64,000 bases of DNA, from assembly GCA_013415865.1 (NCBI GenBank), contig CP058896.1, positions 186,001-250,000 of the forward strand, read 5' to 3'. Shown piece after piece: positions 50,543 to 59,819 of this stretch (position 1 is its first letter; every line of letters begins with the position of its first letter). The DNA comes from Methanomassiliicoccales archaeon (lineage in GTDB: Archaea > Thermoplasmatota > Thermoplasmata > Methanomassiliicoccales > UBA472). The notes below the pieces were generated by a model, which did no database searches, was not told the DNA's origin, and saw only the letters and a list, made by a program, of their open reading frames with translations. Position numbers and translations under genes: made by a program.

Positions 50543-51298
50543 ATGATACGTAGCACGTTCATCATCCTGCCGCGCGTGGGCAATGTTACGGAGAGGGGAC
50601 TCTGGAAGAAGGGTATAACCACCTGGGGAGACTTCTTGTGCAGATCGCACATCGAAGGGATAGGTGATGAAAGGAAATCAACGATGGATGACCGACTTGA
50701 GGATGCGGATAGGTTCCTGGAGATGGGGCGCTCAGATTATTTTTGCTCATTACTTCCGACCGTCGAGCAATGGCGGCTGTTCTCGACCTTTGTCGATGAC
50801 GCGGCGTACCTGGATATAGAGACCGATGGTATCGGTCCAGGGGCAAGGACCACGGTCGTAACGGTGCATTCTAAGAAAGGCACCACGACATTGATAAGGG
50901 GTATCGACCTCACATCCGAGGGTCTCGCGAAGGCCCTTGCGGGGGCGAAGATGCTCATCACCTTCAATGGATCGTCATTCGACCTTCCTGTCCTGAGCAA
51001 GGAATTCCCTTTCACTGTCCCGAGGGTCCCTCATTTTGATCTCAGGCATGGTGCTCATAGGATCGGGCATGTAGGTGGCCTCAAGCTCCTGGAAGAAAGG
51101 TTTGGGATCAGAAGGCCTCAAGAGGTCGCTTATGTGACAGGAGAGGAGGCCGTCTATCTATGGAGGCTGTGGGAGAAACAGAAAAAAGAGAACGCATTGA
51201 GATTGCTCGTACGGTACAACAGGGAGGACACGGTCAACCTGGAAAAGATCGCTGGAATAGTTTATGATAAGCTTGTGGAAAAGACCTGGAGGGATTGA
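50543..51298 (+). CDS. RNase H-like 3'-5' exonuclease domain protein
   Basis: About 251 aa. The DEDD-type motif is visible: YLDIETDG (D-x-E), TFNGSSFDLPVL, HFDLRHGAH and YNREDTVNLEKIAG (final Asp). This is the archaeal RNase_H_2-type family (YprB-like). The N-terminus IRSTFIILPRVGNVTERGLWKKGITTWGDFL is a helix-hairpin-helix-like cap. GTG at 50522 is an alternative start. It overlaps the RecJ gene by one base or lies two bases before its ATG; the pair suggests DNA or RNA processing. Confidence 0.82.
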   Translation: MIRSTFIILPRVGNVTERGLWKKGITTWGDFLCRSHIEGIGDERKSTMDDRLEDADRFLEMGRSDYFCSLLPTVEQWRLFSTFVDDAAYLDIETDGIGPGARTTVVTVHSKKGTTTLIRGIDLTSEGLAKALAGAKMLITFNGSSFDLPVLSKEFPFTVPRVPHFDLRHGAHRIGHVGGLKLLEERFGIRRPQEVAYVTGEEAVYLWRLWEKQKKENALRLLVRYNREDTVNLEKIAGIVYDKLVEKTWRD

Positions 51299-51300
51299 AC

Positions 51301-52818
51301 ATGCCTTCCTATGAGGAGCGCGTGGAGCGGTTTGAAAAAAGGGCCAGGGCGGTCGCGTCGCATCTGAGAGATGCCTCCAAGGTCCTCGTGGTCGGCCACA
51401 TAGACGCCGATGGCATCTCTGCTACAGCTATCGCGAGGACCGCACTTGAAAGGGAGGGCATAGAGGTCATGACGAGGTCTGTGAAGAAGGTCGACGAGGC
51501 CGAGGTCTCGAGGATCGAAAATGAAGATTACGACACCGTGCTGCTCGTCGACCTGGGGTCCGGAATGGGGACGCGCTTCAAGGACGCCTCCGTCTGCATC
51601 GCCGACCATCATGCCCCGGATGTCCATGGAGGGAGGACATCCGATGTCGGTCATGATGTAAGAGGGAAAAGAAGGAAAAAGAGCGCAAATATACTGAAGG
51701 GTCAGAGGCAGATCGACCAACCACATCTGATCCTGAACCCCATGGACTTTGGTATCGATGGTTCAAGGGAGATCTCTGGTTCTGGGGTGACATATTGGAT
51801 CACAAAGTGCCTAGACCCTGCGAACAAAGACCTTGCGGCATTGGCGGTCGTGGGGGCGGTGGGGGACTTTCAAGATTCGGACGAAGGGAGGTTGACCGGT
51901 CTGAATGCAAGGATAGTCGATGATGGTGTTGCCGCGGGAGTGCTCAGGGTCGAGGAGGACATCCGTCTGTTCGGAAGGGTCTCAAGGCCCCTTACAAAGT
52001 TCATCCAATACTCCGACCTGCCATTGCCCTGGACCTCGGACTGGGCGAGATGTAGGGAATTCTTCAAGGAGCTTGAGATACCTCTTGGCAGAAAGGAGAA
52101 ACTTAGGACATGGTCCGACCTGACGGCTGAGGAGCGTGAAAGGGCCATCAACGCCTTGGAATTTGAGCTCGCGAAGCTGGGGAGGGGGGATTGCAGGTTG
52201 AAGGGGGAGATATACATCCTCACAAAGGAAGCACAGGGCACCGAGCTTTGTGATGCAAAAGAGTATGCAACCCTGTTGAACTCCTGCGGTAGGCATGGAC
52301 AGGCTGACCTAGGGGTGGAACTGTGCACCGTGTCCAGGAACGGTGAAGCCTTCTCAGAGATTCTGAACAAGGTAAGGGGGCAGATAAAGACGCATAGGGA
52401 GAACCTGAGAGGGGGGATCGATGCGTTCGATGGAGCACTGCTTGTTCAGATGACCGCACTTCAGTATTTCAGGACAGAGGAGGAGTTCGGATTGCCTTCT
52501 TCGTTGGAGACCACTTTAGGTACCGTGCTAGGGATGGTCCTTTCTTCTGGTAAGGTGCCGAGCGACCGGCCGTTGTTCGCCTTCGCTAAGACCGAGGACG
52601 GCAAGCTTAAGGTTTCGGCCAGGGCGACCAAGGAACTTGTGGCCAAAGGTTTGGACCTATCCTCTGCGATAAAATTGTCCGCGGAGAAGGTAGGTGGGGT
52701 GGGCGGGGGGCATAACATCGCTGCTGGTGCAACGATCGAAAAGGGCAAGGAAGTTGAGTTCCTTGATAGGGCCGACATGATCATCCGAGAACAATTTGAA
52801 CGTTCGGGGCTGAAATAG
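51301..52818 (+). CDS. Archaeal RecJ-like DHH exonuclease
   Basis: About 505 aa. DHH phosphoesterase motifs: VVGHIDADGISATAI (motif I), LLVDLGSG (II), IADHHAPD (III, the DHH), and a DHHA1 motif GGVGGGHNIAAGATI at the end. It contains an insert of roughly 60 residues (HGGRTSDVGHDVRGKRRKKSAN...) between DHH and ILNPMDFG, rich in Lys/Arg. Archaeal RecJ homologues act with GINS/CMG or as tRNA/DNA 5'-nucleases. Ends with TAG. The ATG at 51301 follows the previous TGA by two bases. Confidence 0.88.
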   Translation: MPSYEERVERFEKRARAVASHLRDASKVLVVGHIDADGISATAIARTALEREGIEVMTRSVKKVDEAEVSRIENEDYDTVLLVDLGSGMGTRFKDASVCIADHHAPDVHGGRTSDVGHDVRGKRRKKSANILKGQRQIDQPHLILNPMDFGIDGSREISGSGVTYWITKCLDPANKDLAALAVVGAVGDFQDSDEGRLTGLNARIVDDGVAAGVLRVEEDIRLFGRVSRPLTKFIQYSDLPLPWTSDWARCREFFKELEIPLGRKEKLRTWSDLTAEERERAINALEFELAKLGRGDCRLKGEIYILTKEAQGTELCDAKEYATLLNSCGRHGQADLGVELCTVSRNGEAFSEILNKVRGQIKTHRENLRGGIDAFDGALLVQMTALQYFRTEEEFGLPSSLETTLGTVLGMVLSSGKVPSDRPLFAFAKTEDGKLKVSARATKELVAKGLDLSSAIKLSAEKVGGVGGGHNIAAGATIEKGKEVEFLDRADMIIREQFERSGLK

Positions 52819-52876
52819 GCTCTGACAGAACAGAAAGACATTTGCCATCTCCGACCCTAATGATGCCCTTTTTAAA

Positions 52877-53161
52877 TTAAAATGGGAAAGATAATAGTTT
52901 GAAATTTCCGAGAGATCGAGATTGCATCTGGAATACAGACTTTCTCTTCTCGTTCTCCATTGGAATGATCTGATGAATCATCCCCACTATTCCGACCTCT
53001 CCGATCTCTTTTTCCTCTAAGGTCTCCATCTCGAGATTGGCTCTGATCTCATTGAAAATAATGGCCCCTTGCTCAGAGCTCTTATTCTCACTGACGATGA
53101 ACGAGCATGAGGCGTAATTGAATGTCGTACAGTTGGCGTTGACCTCTATACCGGCGGACAC
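52877..53161 (-). CDS. Possible small protein, unknown
   Basis: The 94-residue frame has a plausible mixed composition (EVNANCTTFNYASCSFIVSE, SSEQGAIIFNEIRANLEMET) but no recognised family and no clear ribosome-binding site. It is isolated between recJ and argF, on the same strand as argF. It may be real or chance. Confidence 0.3.
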   Translation of the reverse strand: MSAGIEVNANCTTFNYASCSFIVSENKSSEQGAIIFNEIRANLEMETLEEKEIGEVGIVGMIHQIIPMENEKRKSVFQMQSRSLGNFKLLSFPF

Positions 53162-53588
53162 GGCATGCAGTGATCCATGCGGTCCTCTTGTAAATCATAA
53201 GCAATAAAGGAACTTGCCAGTTGCATATCAAATGACTGATGTTCACCTGCTAGTGAGAGGTTGTTTTGTCATTCCCGAGGTCCTCGATCTAACCCGATGA
53301 GGTAAGGTTGAACTTTGATCATTTCAGACCTCCCTAAGTGATGCTCTTGCCACCCTCGGTGATCTATTTTCAGATGTCGTCCAAATCCATCCAAATGAGG
53401 GCGGTAGCCACCTATACGGACACCAGAGCCGTCGCCGCGACAGTCTTTTTTGCTGTATTAATCTGTATTACCTGTTAGCACCTGGAAACAAGGACTAAGA
53501 TAAGCATCTGATCGAGGTTAAATGATAATCTGTGAAAATGGATGACAATATATTTTGTGAAAAATGGGTTTCAGGAGCATGAGCTGCC
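53162..53588. other. Gene-free stretch before argF end
   Basis: 427 bases in which I see no reliable gene or RNA. It contains a stretch AATCCATCCAAATG (about 53385-53398) that is similar to one arm of the regulon palindrome but has no opposing arm and no nearby start. Confidence 0.45.
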
Positions 53589-54518
53589 CTACTCTTCTTC
53601 CTGCTGATCGCCGAGCAGTTTCATGAGTATTGCCTTCTGCACATGCAACCTGTTCTCCGCCTGGTCGAACACCACGCTGTGAGGTCCGTCCATCACATCC
53701 GCGCTTATCTCCATGCCACGATGCGCCGGGAGACAATGCATGGCGATCGCATCAGGCTGCGCCACTGACATCAACCTGGAGTTGATCTGATATGGCATAA
53801 AGACCTTTATACGCTCCTCGGACTGGTCCTCTTTCCCCATCGACACCCAGACGTCCGTATAGACGGCGTCCGCGCCTTTCGCGGCCTCAAGGGGGTCGGT
53901 GATAATCTCTATCGAACCGTTGTGCTTGTCCGCCAGGGTCTTGGCGATACCAGTGAGCTCCTTGTCAGGTTCGAACCCTGGAGGCACTGCGGCTATGAAG
54001 TCCATACCGCACATCGCGGCGCCGAGCATCAATGAGTTGCAAACGTTGTTCCCGTCCCCGACATATGCTATCTTGATCCCCCTCAGCCTTCCCTTATATT
54101 CTTTGATGGTAAGAAGATCTGCCATTATCTGGCAGGGATGTTCAACATCGTCAAGGGCGTTGATCACCGGTACAGAGGCGTTGTGTGCGAGCTCCAACAT
54201 CATCGCATGCTGGTAAGCTCTGTACATTATACCGTCCACATAACGGGACAGGACCTTGGCGGTGTCCGCGACCGTCTCGCCACGGCCCAGTTGGAGGTCC
54301 TTCATGCTGAGATTAAGCGCATGCCCTCCGAGCTCCAACATCCCGACCTCGAAAGATACCCTGGTACGTGTGGACGATTTTTCGAATATCATCGCAAGCT
54401 TCTTTCCTTTCAAAGGAGCCTGGTCCTTGTATTTTCCAGCCTTCATCTCCTCAGCAAGTACTAGCAGTTCACCAAGGATGTCCTCCACGTCCAACATCGA
54501 AATGAAATCGCGTTTCAT
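53589..54518 (-). CDS. argF: Ornithine carbamoyltransferase
   Basis: About 309 aa. Carbamoyl-phosphate site KSSTRTRVSFEVG, DDVEHPCQIMADLL, and ornithine site AMHCLPAHRG are intact. It makes citrulline from ornithine and carbamoyl phosphate for arginine synthesis. The ATG at 54518 has AAGGAG nine bases upstream, preferred over the ATG at 54536. It ends in TAG. Normal length. Confidence 0.95.
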   Translation of the reverse strand: MKRDFISMLDVEDILGELLVLAEEMKAGKYKDQAPLKGKKLAMIFEKSSTRTRVSFEVGMLELGGHALNLSMKDLQLGRGETVADTAKVLSRYVDGIMYRAYQHAMMLELAHNASVPVINALDDVEHPCQIMADLLTIKEYKGRLRGIKIAYVGDGNNVCNSLMLGAAMCGMDFIAAVPPGFEPDKELTGIAKTLADKHNGSIEIITDPLEAAKGADAVYTDVWVSMGKEDQSEERIKVFMPYQINSRLMSVAQPDAIAMHCLPAHRGMEISADVMDGPHSVVFDQAENRLHVQKAILMKLLGDQQEEE

Positions 54519-54660
54519 CAGCGTGTTCTCCTTCATCTATCGGCCATGTCTCCCGATATCGGGGCTGTGCAAGGCCGGCATCATATTAAAATAAATGATA
54601 GACTCCGGACAAAATTAATTTTGTTATGTCCATTTTTTTCAGTCCCATCCCTGAGACATT

Positions 54661-55605
54661 TCACCTGCGTATGGTCTCCAGATTCTCAAGGAACCATTCA
54701 TAGGTAGACCTTATCCCCTCTTCCAACCCAATCGATGCTGTCCATCCTAACCCCTTTAATCGGCTTATGTCTAGCAATTTCCGCGGAGTTCCGTCAGGCT
54801 TGGAGAGGTCGTTGACTATTCTCCCCTTAAACCCAACGACCTTTGCTATCAGATCTGCGAGCTCGATGATCTTTATATCTTCCCCGGTCCCAATGTTGAG
54901 ATGCATCTCCCCTGAGTAATTGTTCATCAAGAAGACGCAGGCATCTGCCAGGTCGTCCACATGTAGGAACTCTCTTCTTGGTTCACCTGTACCCCAGATC
55001 ACGACTTCATCTACCCCAGCGACCTTTGCCTCATGAAACTTACGTAACAGGGCAGGTAGGACATGGGATGAGCTAAGGTCAAAATTGTCGTTAGGTCCAT
55101 AGAGGTTGGTCGGCATTACCGAGATAAAGTCGCATCCATATTGCCTACGATAGAACTTACATAGCTCTATTCCCGTTATTTTGGCGACCGAGTATGCCTC
55201 GTTCGTTGGCTCGAGACCGCCTGTTAAAAGATATTCCTCCTTTATCGGCTGAGGGGCAAATTTTGGGTAAATACAAGAACTTCCGAGGAACAACAATTTA
55301 TTAACATTGGTCTTCCTGGCCGCCTCTATGATATTCGCCTCAATCATGAGATTGTCATAGATGAACTCCGCAGGAAATGTATTGTTGGCAAGAATGCCGC
55401 CCACTTTGGCCGCGGAAATGAAGACGAACTCAGGCCTCTCCTGCTCAAAGAACCTTTCGACCTCATATTGCCTTCTCAGGTCCAAGTCCTTAGATGTCCT
55501 TAGCAATAAATTTTCATAGCCATCTGCTTGTAGCTTGCGCACAATCGCAGAACCGACCATCCCCCTGTGGCCGGCTACATAGATTTTACTGTCCTTAGAC
55601 ATCAT
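54661..55605 (-). CDS. fcl: GDP-L-fucose synthase
   Basis: The 314-aa SDR enzyme has [19 protein letters not shown], the NADP site, SSCIYPK with catalytic Ser, [20 protein letters not shown] (YxxxK) and [10 protein letters not shown]. It converts GDP-4-keto-6-deoxymannose to GDP-L-fucose, downstream of Gmd, whose stop lies six bases before this start. It supplies deoxy sugars for surface glycans. Confidence 0.94.
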   Translation of the reverse strand: MMSKDSKIYVAGHRGMVGSAIVRKLQADGYENLLLRTSKDLDLRRQYEVERFFEQERPEFVFISAAKVGGILANNTFPAEFIYDNLMIEANIIEAARKTNVNKLLFLGSSCIYPKFAPQPIKEEYLLTGGLEPTNEAYSVAKITGIELCKFYRRQYGCDFISVMPTNLYGPNDNFDLSSSHVLPALLRKFHEAKVAGVDEVVIWGTGEPRREFLHVDDLADACVFLMNNYSGEMHLNIGTGEDIKIIELADLIAKVVGFKGRIVNDLSKPDGTPRKLLDISRLKGLGWTASIGLEEGIRSTYEWFLENLETIRR

Positions 55606-55611
55606 ATGGAT

Positions 55612-56691
55612 TCAACCCTTTCCGTTGGCCCTTATCTCCTTGGCAACTTTTTCCATATCTGAGCGTACCATCTTCTTAACCAAATCGTGGAAGCTTGTCT
55701 GCTTAGGGTTCCATCCCAATAACTTGATCGCTTTAGTTGGATCACCCAGTAGGTCATCTACCTCGGTCGGACGGAAATAACGACGGTCAATCTCAACCAG
55801 GACCTTGCCATTCTTCTTGTCGATTCCTTTTTCATTGATCCCGGAACCCTCCCACTTTAGTTCAATGCCTACCTCTTTGAATGCAAGTTCGCAGAACTCC
55901 CTGACGGTGTGTTGCTCGCCGGTCGCAATGACAAAATCTTCGGGCTTCGGATGTTGTAACATCATCCACATGCATTGGACGTAGTCTGGAGCATAACCCC
56001 AGTCCCTCTTTGCATTTAGATTGCCCAAATATAGCTTCCTTTGGACACCTGCCGCTATCCTCGCTGCTGCAAGAGTTATCTTCCTTGTGACGAAGGTCTC
56101 TCCCCTTCTTTCAGATTCGTGATTGAACAATATGCCATTAACCGCGAAAATACCATATGCTTCACGATAATTCACAACTATCCAGTATGCATACAGTTTT
56201 GCAACGCCATATGGGCTACGGGGATAGAAAGGAGTTGTCTCGCTCTGAGGGACCTCTTGCACCAGGCCATATAGTTCAGATGTGGACGCTTGATAGAACT
56301 TTGTCTTTTTTTCGAGGCCAAGTAACCTGATTATCTCAAGGAGCCTCAATGTCCCGATCGCGTCGGCGTTCGCGGTGTACTCCGGTGCTTCGAACGAGAC
56401 TTTAACATGCGATTGGGCGGCCAAATTGTAAATCTCATCTGGTCGTACATTCTGAACTAACGACATGAGACTATTGGTATCGGTCATATCGCCATAGTGG
56501 AGGAACACGCGTTTCTCTTTGTGCATGTCGTCAATGTAATCTTTTAGGTAGAGATGCTCGATCCTTCCAGTGTTGAACGAGGAGCTCCGTCTGATGATGC
56601 CGTGGACCTCATATCCTTTTTTTAATAGAAATTCAGCGAGGAATGAACCGTCCTGACCGGTTATACCCGTGATCATTGCTACCTTTTTCAT
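55612..56691 (-). CDS. gmd: GDP-mannose 4,6-dehydratase
   Basis: The 359-aa protein: [53 protein letters not shown] with the catalytic Thr/Ser-Glu, [12 protein letters not shown] (YxxxK), [33 protein letters not shown]. Full length, no missing residue. With fcl it makes GDP-L-fucose. The codon usage seems to be of lower GC than the mcr region, which fits a surface-glycan locus but does not prove transfer. Confidence 0.95.
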   Translation of the reverse strand: MKKVAMITGITGQDGSFLAEFLLKKGYEVHGIIRRSSSFNTGRIEHLYLKDYIDDMHKEKRVFLHYGDMTDTNSLMSLVQNVRPDEIYNLAAQSHVKVSFEAPEYTANADAIGTLRLLEIIRLLGLEKKTKFYQASTSELYGLVQEVPQSETTPFYPRSPYGVAKLYAYWIVVNYREAYGIFAVNGILFNHESERRGETFVTRKITLAAARIAAGVQRKLYLGNLNAKRDWGYAPDYVQCMWMMLQHPKPEDFVIATGEQHTVREFCELAFKEVGIELKWEGSGINEKGIDKKNGKVLVEIDRRYFRPTEVDDLLGDPTKAIKLLGWNPKQTSFHDLVKKMVRSDMEKVAKEIRANGKG

Positions 56692-56783
56692 TTTAAAGCC
56701 TCACTCAAGAGAAACTTGATGTTGTCACCATATCTTGTTGAGATAAATAAATTACCTGCTCAAAAAATGATGCTGGATGTTCA

Positions 56784-57686
56784 TCATCTCAATTTGTCCA
56801 TCAAGATGCCTAAGGAATTGAGTACGAGAGATGTGAATATTAAAAATAGGCCTGTCCCAAATAGCGAGATACCAGCGATCCCCTGAGTGACGAGTGTCCA
56901 ATCGAATATCAGCTTTGTATTAAGGAATGTGGCGAATGACAAGATGGTGCCTGCCAAAAAAAAGGCAATCCCTGGGACCCCGAAAAGGAGCAACGGGCGC
57001 TTATAACCAACGAACCCGATCAGCTTCGCAAGGACGGACATGCCATGTTTCAAAGGGTTTTTCTTATGTCCGTTCGGCACGTCATAACGTACGGTTGTTG
57101 GCACCTCCGTGATCTTCAGCCCTTTGTTCGAGAAATGGATTATCATGTCCGATTCAACACTGTAGGAATCAGAACGGAAGTCAACGTGCTCTAGCGCATT
57201 CCTCGACAGTGCCCTGTATCCCGACTGGCTGTCTGTTACCTTTGTCATTGAGCCCAGGTTCGTCGTCGAGTTGAGGACCAAAAGCCCCATTTTCCTGTAC
57301 TTAGGTATGTCTGTTCTTTCCAGGTATCTTGAACCGATGACCAGGTCCGCCTCGCCATCCAACACCGGTCTGCAGATATTGGGAATAAGGGAGGGGTCCA
57401 TCTGACCGTCGCCATCTATAGTGACTACGCAATCAGGGTCGAATTTCTTGCACTCCTCAAACCCTCTTCTGAGAGCCGCGGCCTTTCCAGTGTTCTTTGG
57501 TAATTGTATTACCATGGCCCCAGCCTTTGCTGCAATCTCTGATGTCCTGTCTTTGGAGCCGTCGTCCACAACTATTACCTTCCAGACATATGGCACAGAC
57601 ATTAGGACGACGGATGCTATCGTCAGCTCCTCGTTAAATGCCGGTACCAATGCTATGACCTTTTTGAGACGTGCATCCCTTTCCAT
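56784..57686 (-). CDS. Family 2 glycosyltransferase, DPM1/dolichol-phosphate type, with C-terminal membrane helices
   Basis: The 300-aa protein has a GT-A fold (VIALVPAFNEELTIASVV, VIVVDDGSKDRTSEIA, VTIDGDGQMDP with the DxD) and two C-terminal helices (PLLLFGVPGIAFFLAGTILSFATFL, GIAGISLFGTGLFLIFTSLVL). Such enzymes transfer a sugar to a lipid carrier at the membrane. It lies beyond gmd, same strand, with a gap of 92 bp, so it may be part of the same glycan locus. Confidence 0.88.
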   Translation of the reverse strand: MERDARLKKVIALVPAFNEELTIASVVLMSVPYVWKVIVVDDGSKDRTSEIAAKAGAMVIQLPKNTGKAAALRRGFEECKKFDPDCVVTIDGDGQMDPSLIPNICRPVLDGEADLVIGSRYLERTDIPKYRKMGLLVLNSTTNLGSMTKVTDSQSGYRALSRNALEHVDFRSDSYSVESDMIIHFSNKGLKITEVPTTVRYDVPNGHKKNPLKHGMSVLAKLIGFVGYKRPLLLFGVPGIAFFLAGTILSFATFLNTKLIFDWTLVTQGIAGISLFGTGLFLIFTSLVLNSLGILMDKLR

Positions 57687-57762
57687 TTTGAATTAATGCA
57701 GACGTTCCTCATATTTGAAGGATTTTTTCGAATTTTTATTTGTATAAATAAAAAATGCCTGT

Positions 57763-58566
57763 TCAATCGAATAAGAACCATCCTTTCGGAAGGAACGAAA
57801 ACAGGAAAAAATTGATCAGACCATGGATCAGGGCGATGAAAATAAGATTCCTCGTCCTCAGATAAGAGACCCCTAGGACAAGACCGACGATGAAAACATA
57901 TGCAAGATATAACAGCGACCCATAGCCCGAGTGCATCACCGAGAACATCAGAGCTGAGAATACCACGGCCCCGACCGCGCCCATCCTTTCCTGCGCTCTC
58001 GTCTGAAGAATTGTGCGGAACACTAGCTCTTCACCGAACCCCACAAAGAAGACCATGACCACGAGCAAAGCGGTTATGCTTGCCAAAGACATGTCGGGAA
58101 CAAGGGCATCTGGTCTGAGCACCGCATACTCAAAGAACGCCATGAACAGAGCGATCAAGGTCGCGAGCGGAATGAAGATCAGCTTGAAGGTCGGGACCTC
58201 GCTAGCTGAGACCCCGTTCATAAATTTCCAGATGTCGCCGATCGAAGGCCTCTTCCCCTCGTCGATATTGTCTGCCCTCCAAAGAAGGTAGGCTGCTATG
58301 ATGACAGGAAGATATATGAACGGGAAGAAGTAAATGGAGAGATCAAAGAATGTAGGCATTCCCACGTTCAGGACCCTTAAAAGAGATATCAGGACAAACG
58401 CTACCAGGAGGTCAGAACCTTTGGGGCGGAATATTGCCAAGATGACGCATAGGAATATGTTGAGAAGGTGGACCTCAAGACATTCCTCTGTTCCTCCGTT
58501 GAAGAAGAAGGCCTCTGCCGTCACAATAAGCGCGGCGGGAAGGGCGATGTTCAACTTGTCCCGCAT
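57763..58566 (-). CDS. CPBP-family intramembrane metalloprotease
   Basis: About 267 aa with about eight membrane helices. The Abi/CPBP motifs are visible: GEELVFRTILQTRAQERMG (EExxxR) and VFSALMFSVMHSGYGSLLYL plus IALIHGLINFFLF (two conserved His). The enzyme is an Rce1-like glutamyl protease; substrate unknown. ATG at 58566 follows GCGGTG. Confidence 0.85.
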   Translation of the reverse strand: MRDKLNIALPAALIVTAEAFFFNGGTEECLEVHLLNIFLCVILAIFRPKGSDLLVAFVLISLLRVLNVGMPTFFDLSIYFFPFIYLPVIIAAYLLWRADNIDEGKRPSIGDIWKFMNGVSASEVPTFKLIFIPLATLIALFMAFFEYAVLRPDALVPDMSLASITALLVVMVFFVGFGEELVFRTILQTRAQERMGAVGAVVFSALMFSVMHSGYGSLLYLAYVFIVGLVLGVSYLRTRNLIFIALIHGLINFFLFSFLPKGWFLFD

Positions 58567-58630
58567 CACCGCTGAATCCTGGACTTTTTATTAAATCATT
58601 TCTTGGTGAATATTAAAAAAGGAGGAAAGG

Positions 58631-58672
58631 ATGATCGTAAAAAAGCTCTTATTTCATCTGGACATGAAATAG
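58631..58672 (+). CDS. Possible 13-codon leader ORF ending in TAG
   Basis: ATG at 58631 follows a strong AAAGGAGGAAAG. It encodes MIVKKLLFHLDMK and stops at TAG 58670-58672, within an inverted repeat (TATTTCAT/ATGAAATA, 58650-58671). The frame past the TAG is open for about 47 further codons to a TAA at 58814 but shows no clear conserved pattern. This could be a leader peptide, a micro-protein or chance. Confidence 0.3.
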   Translation: MIVKKLLFHLDMK

Positions 58673-58862
58673 ATCTGGTTCTGCGCAAATGTTATGTTGG
58701 TGGGGTTCATCTTGGTGCCCGTGTCTCCCGACTTCTTTTTTAATATCATATTTTCACATTCCTTCTATATTGTATCGCTCAAATTGCATTTTATCGATAA
58801 TATTAGTAATATTTAAACATTATGATGTAGTTAATACGATTAAACAGGATTTGAGTGAACTG

Positions 58863-59438
58863 ATGTCAAAGATCGGTGTTGAACAGATAAAGGTGCTCTC
58901 GGACCCCAACCGGCTTGCGATACTCTCGCTCCTTTCAATGAGAGAAATGACCACTTCACAAGTGTCAGAATTGCTTGAGCAGAGCATACAGAACACGCAG
59001 TACCATATCAAACGGCTCTTGGAGGCGGGGCTCATTTCGCAGACCAGGACGGAGATGGTCGGAAACCTGATGGAAAAATATTATCGCTCAGCGTTCGAAC
59101 CTGGCATGATCTCCCAGGCCACCGATGAGGAGGATGTGGACATCCATGAGAGGCTCAACCTCGTGTTCGCCGCATTGGGTTCCATAAAGGGCGTCCTGAA
59201 CCATGGGATCGAGAACCTGGACAAGAGAAGGGATAGCTATTTCACAAAGGTGGGTGAGAGGCCGAAGTATCCATTCGGCGCGAACTATGTGATAATCCCG
59301 AACAATAAGGAGTCATATGCCAGGGCCGAGAAGCTCATAATGGAGCTGGATGAGAAGCTCAAGAGATTGTCGGACGATTTCCCAAATGAGGAAAAGACAA
59401 AGTTCGCCGTCATGTACGCTGTCTTCCCATACGAATGA
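58863..59438 (+). CDS. ArsR-type winged-helix regulator with C-terminal sensor-like domain
   Basis: About 191 aa. Winged helix at about 5-75: IKVLSDPNRLAILSLLSMREMTTSQVSELLEQSIQNTQYHIKRLLEAGLI, then EMVGNLMEKYYRSAFE and an effector-like domain (residues 95-190). A TATA-like AATATTTAAACA at about 58808-58819 supports a start at 58851 (TTG) or 58863 (ATG, preceded by GAGTGA); the long open frame upstream is hydrophobic and non-conserved. Targets unknown. Confidence 0.8.
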   Translation: MSKIGVEQIKVLSDPNRLAILSLLSMREMTTSQVSELLEQSIQNTQYHIKRLLEAGLISQTRTEMVGNLMEKYYRSAFEPGMISQATDEEDVDIHERLNLVFAALGSIKGVLNHGIENLDKRRDSYFTKVGERPKYPFGANYVIIPNNKESYARAEKLIMELDEKLKRLSDDFPNEEKTKFAVMYAVFPYE

Positions 59439-59490
59439 CCTTGGCAAGGGAATCTTTATTTAGCACGAAGCGTTGCAGAATTCCCGTCAT

Positions 59491-59565
59491 GGCCGCGATG
59501 GGGTAGCTTGGTCATCCTGTGGGACTGTGGATCCCTAGACTCGCGTTCAAATCGCGATCGCGGCC
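59491..59565 (+). tRNA. tRNA-His (GTG anticodon)
   Basis: The acceptor stem GCCGCGA/TCGCGGC is preceded by the extra G-1 that identifies tRNA-His and pairs with C73. D arm GGGT/ATCC, anticodon stem TGGGA/TCCC(T) with loop CTGTGGA (anticodon GTG, 59526-59528), T stem TCGCG/CGCGA with loop TTCAAAT. No encoded CCA. A U-U mismatch closes the anticodon stem on the outer side. A TATA-like CTTTATTTAGC lies about 35 bp upstream. Confidence 0.9.
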
Positions 59566-59819
59566 CCCTATACTTCTTATCAAAATATGTTCAGGTGCTC
59601 AATTATAACAATGATCTTCACCAGACATTATTTAATATCGCCATTGTTACTACATTGAGAGGATGATGATTGAACGAAAAAAAGATGACTTGCGCCCGAA
59701 CCTCGATCATGGCTGGAATGATAGACCATTGTTCTCTCGATATCGTCCCATTTCAATATAGGCATGGACCTTTTGAAAGGTTTATCTAACACCCCTATCA
59801 TGCTTCAACTGGTGCTGAC

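Noticed and set aside
53385-53398. CCATCCA arm of the regulon palindrome in the gap before argF
   Set aside because: No opposing TGGATG arm within range and no TATA box or start codon at the expected distance.
59655-59760. Possible C/D box RNA (ATGATGA near 59661)
   Set aside because: A C-box-like sequence exists but no CTGA D box at suitable distance, so not called.
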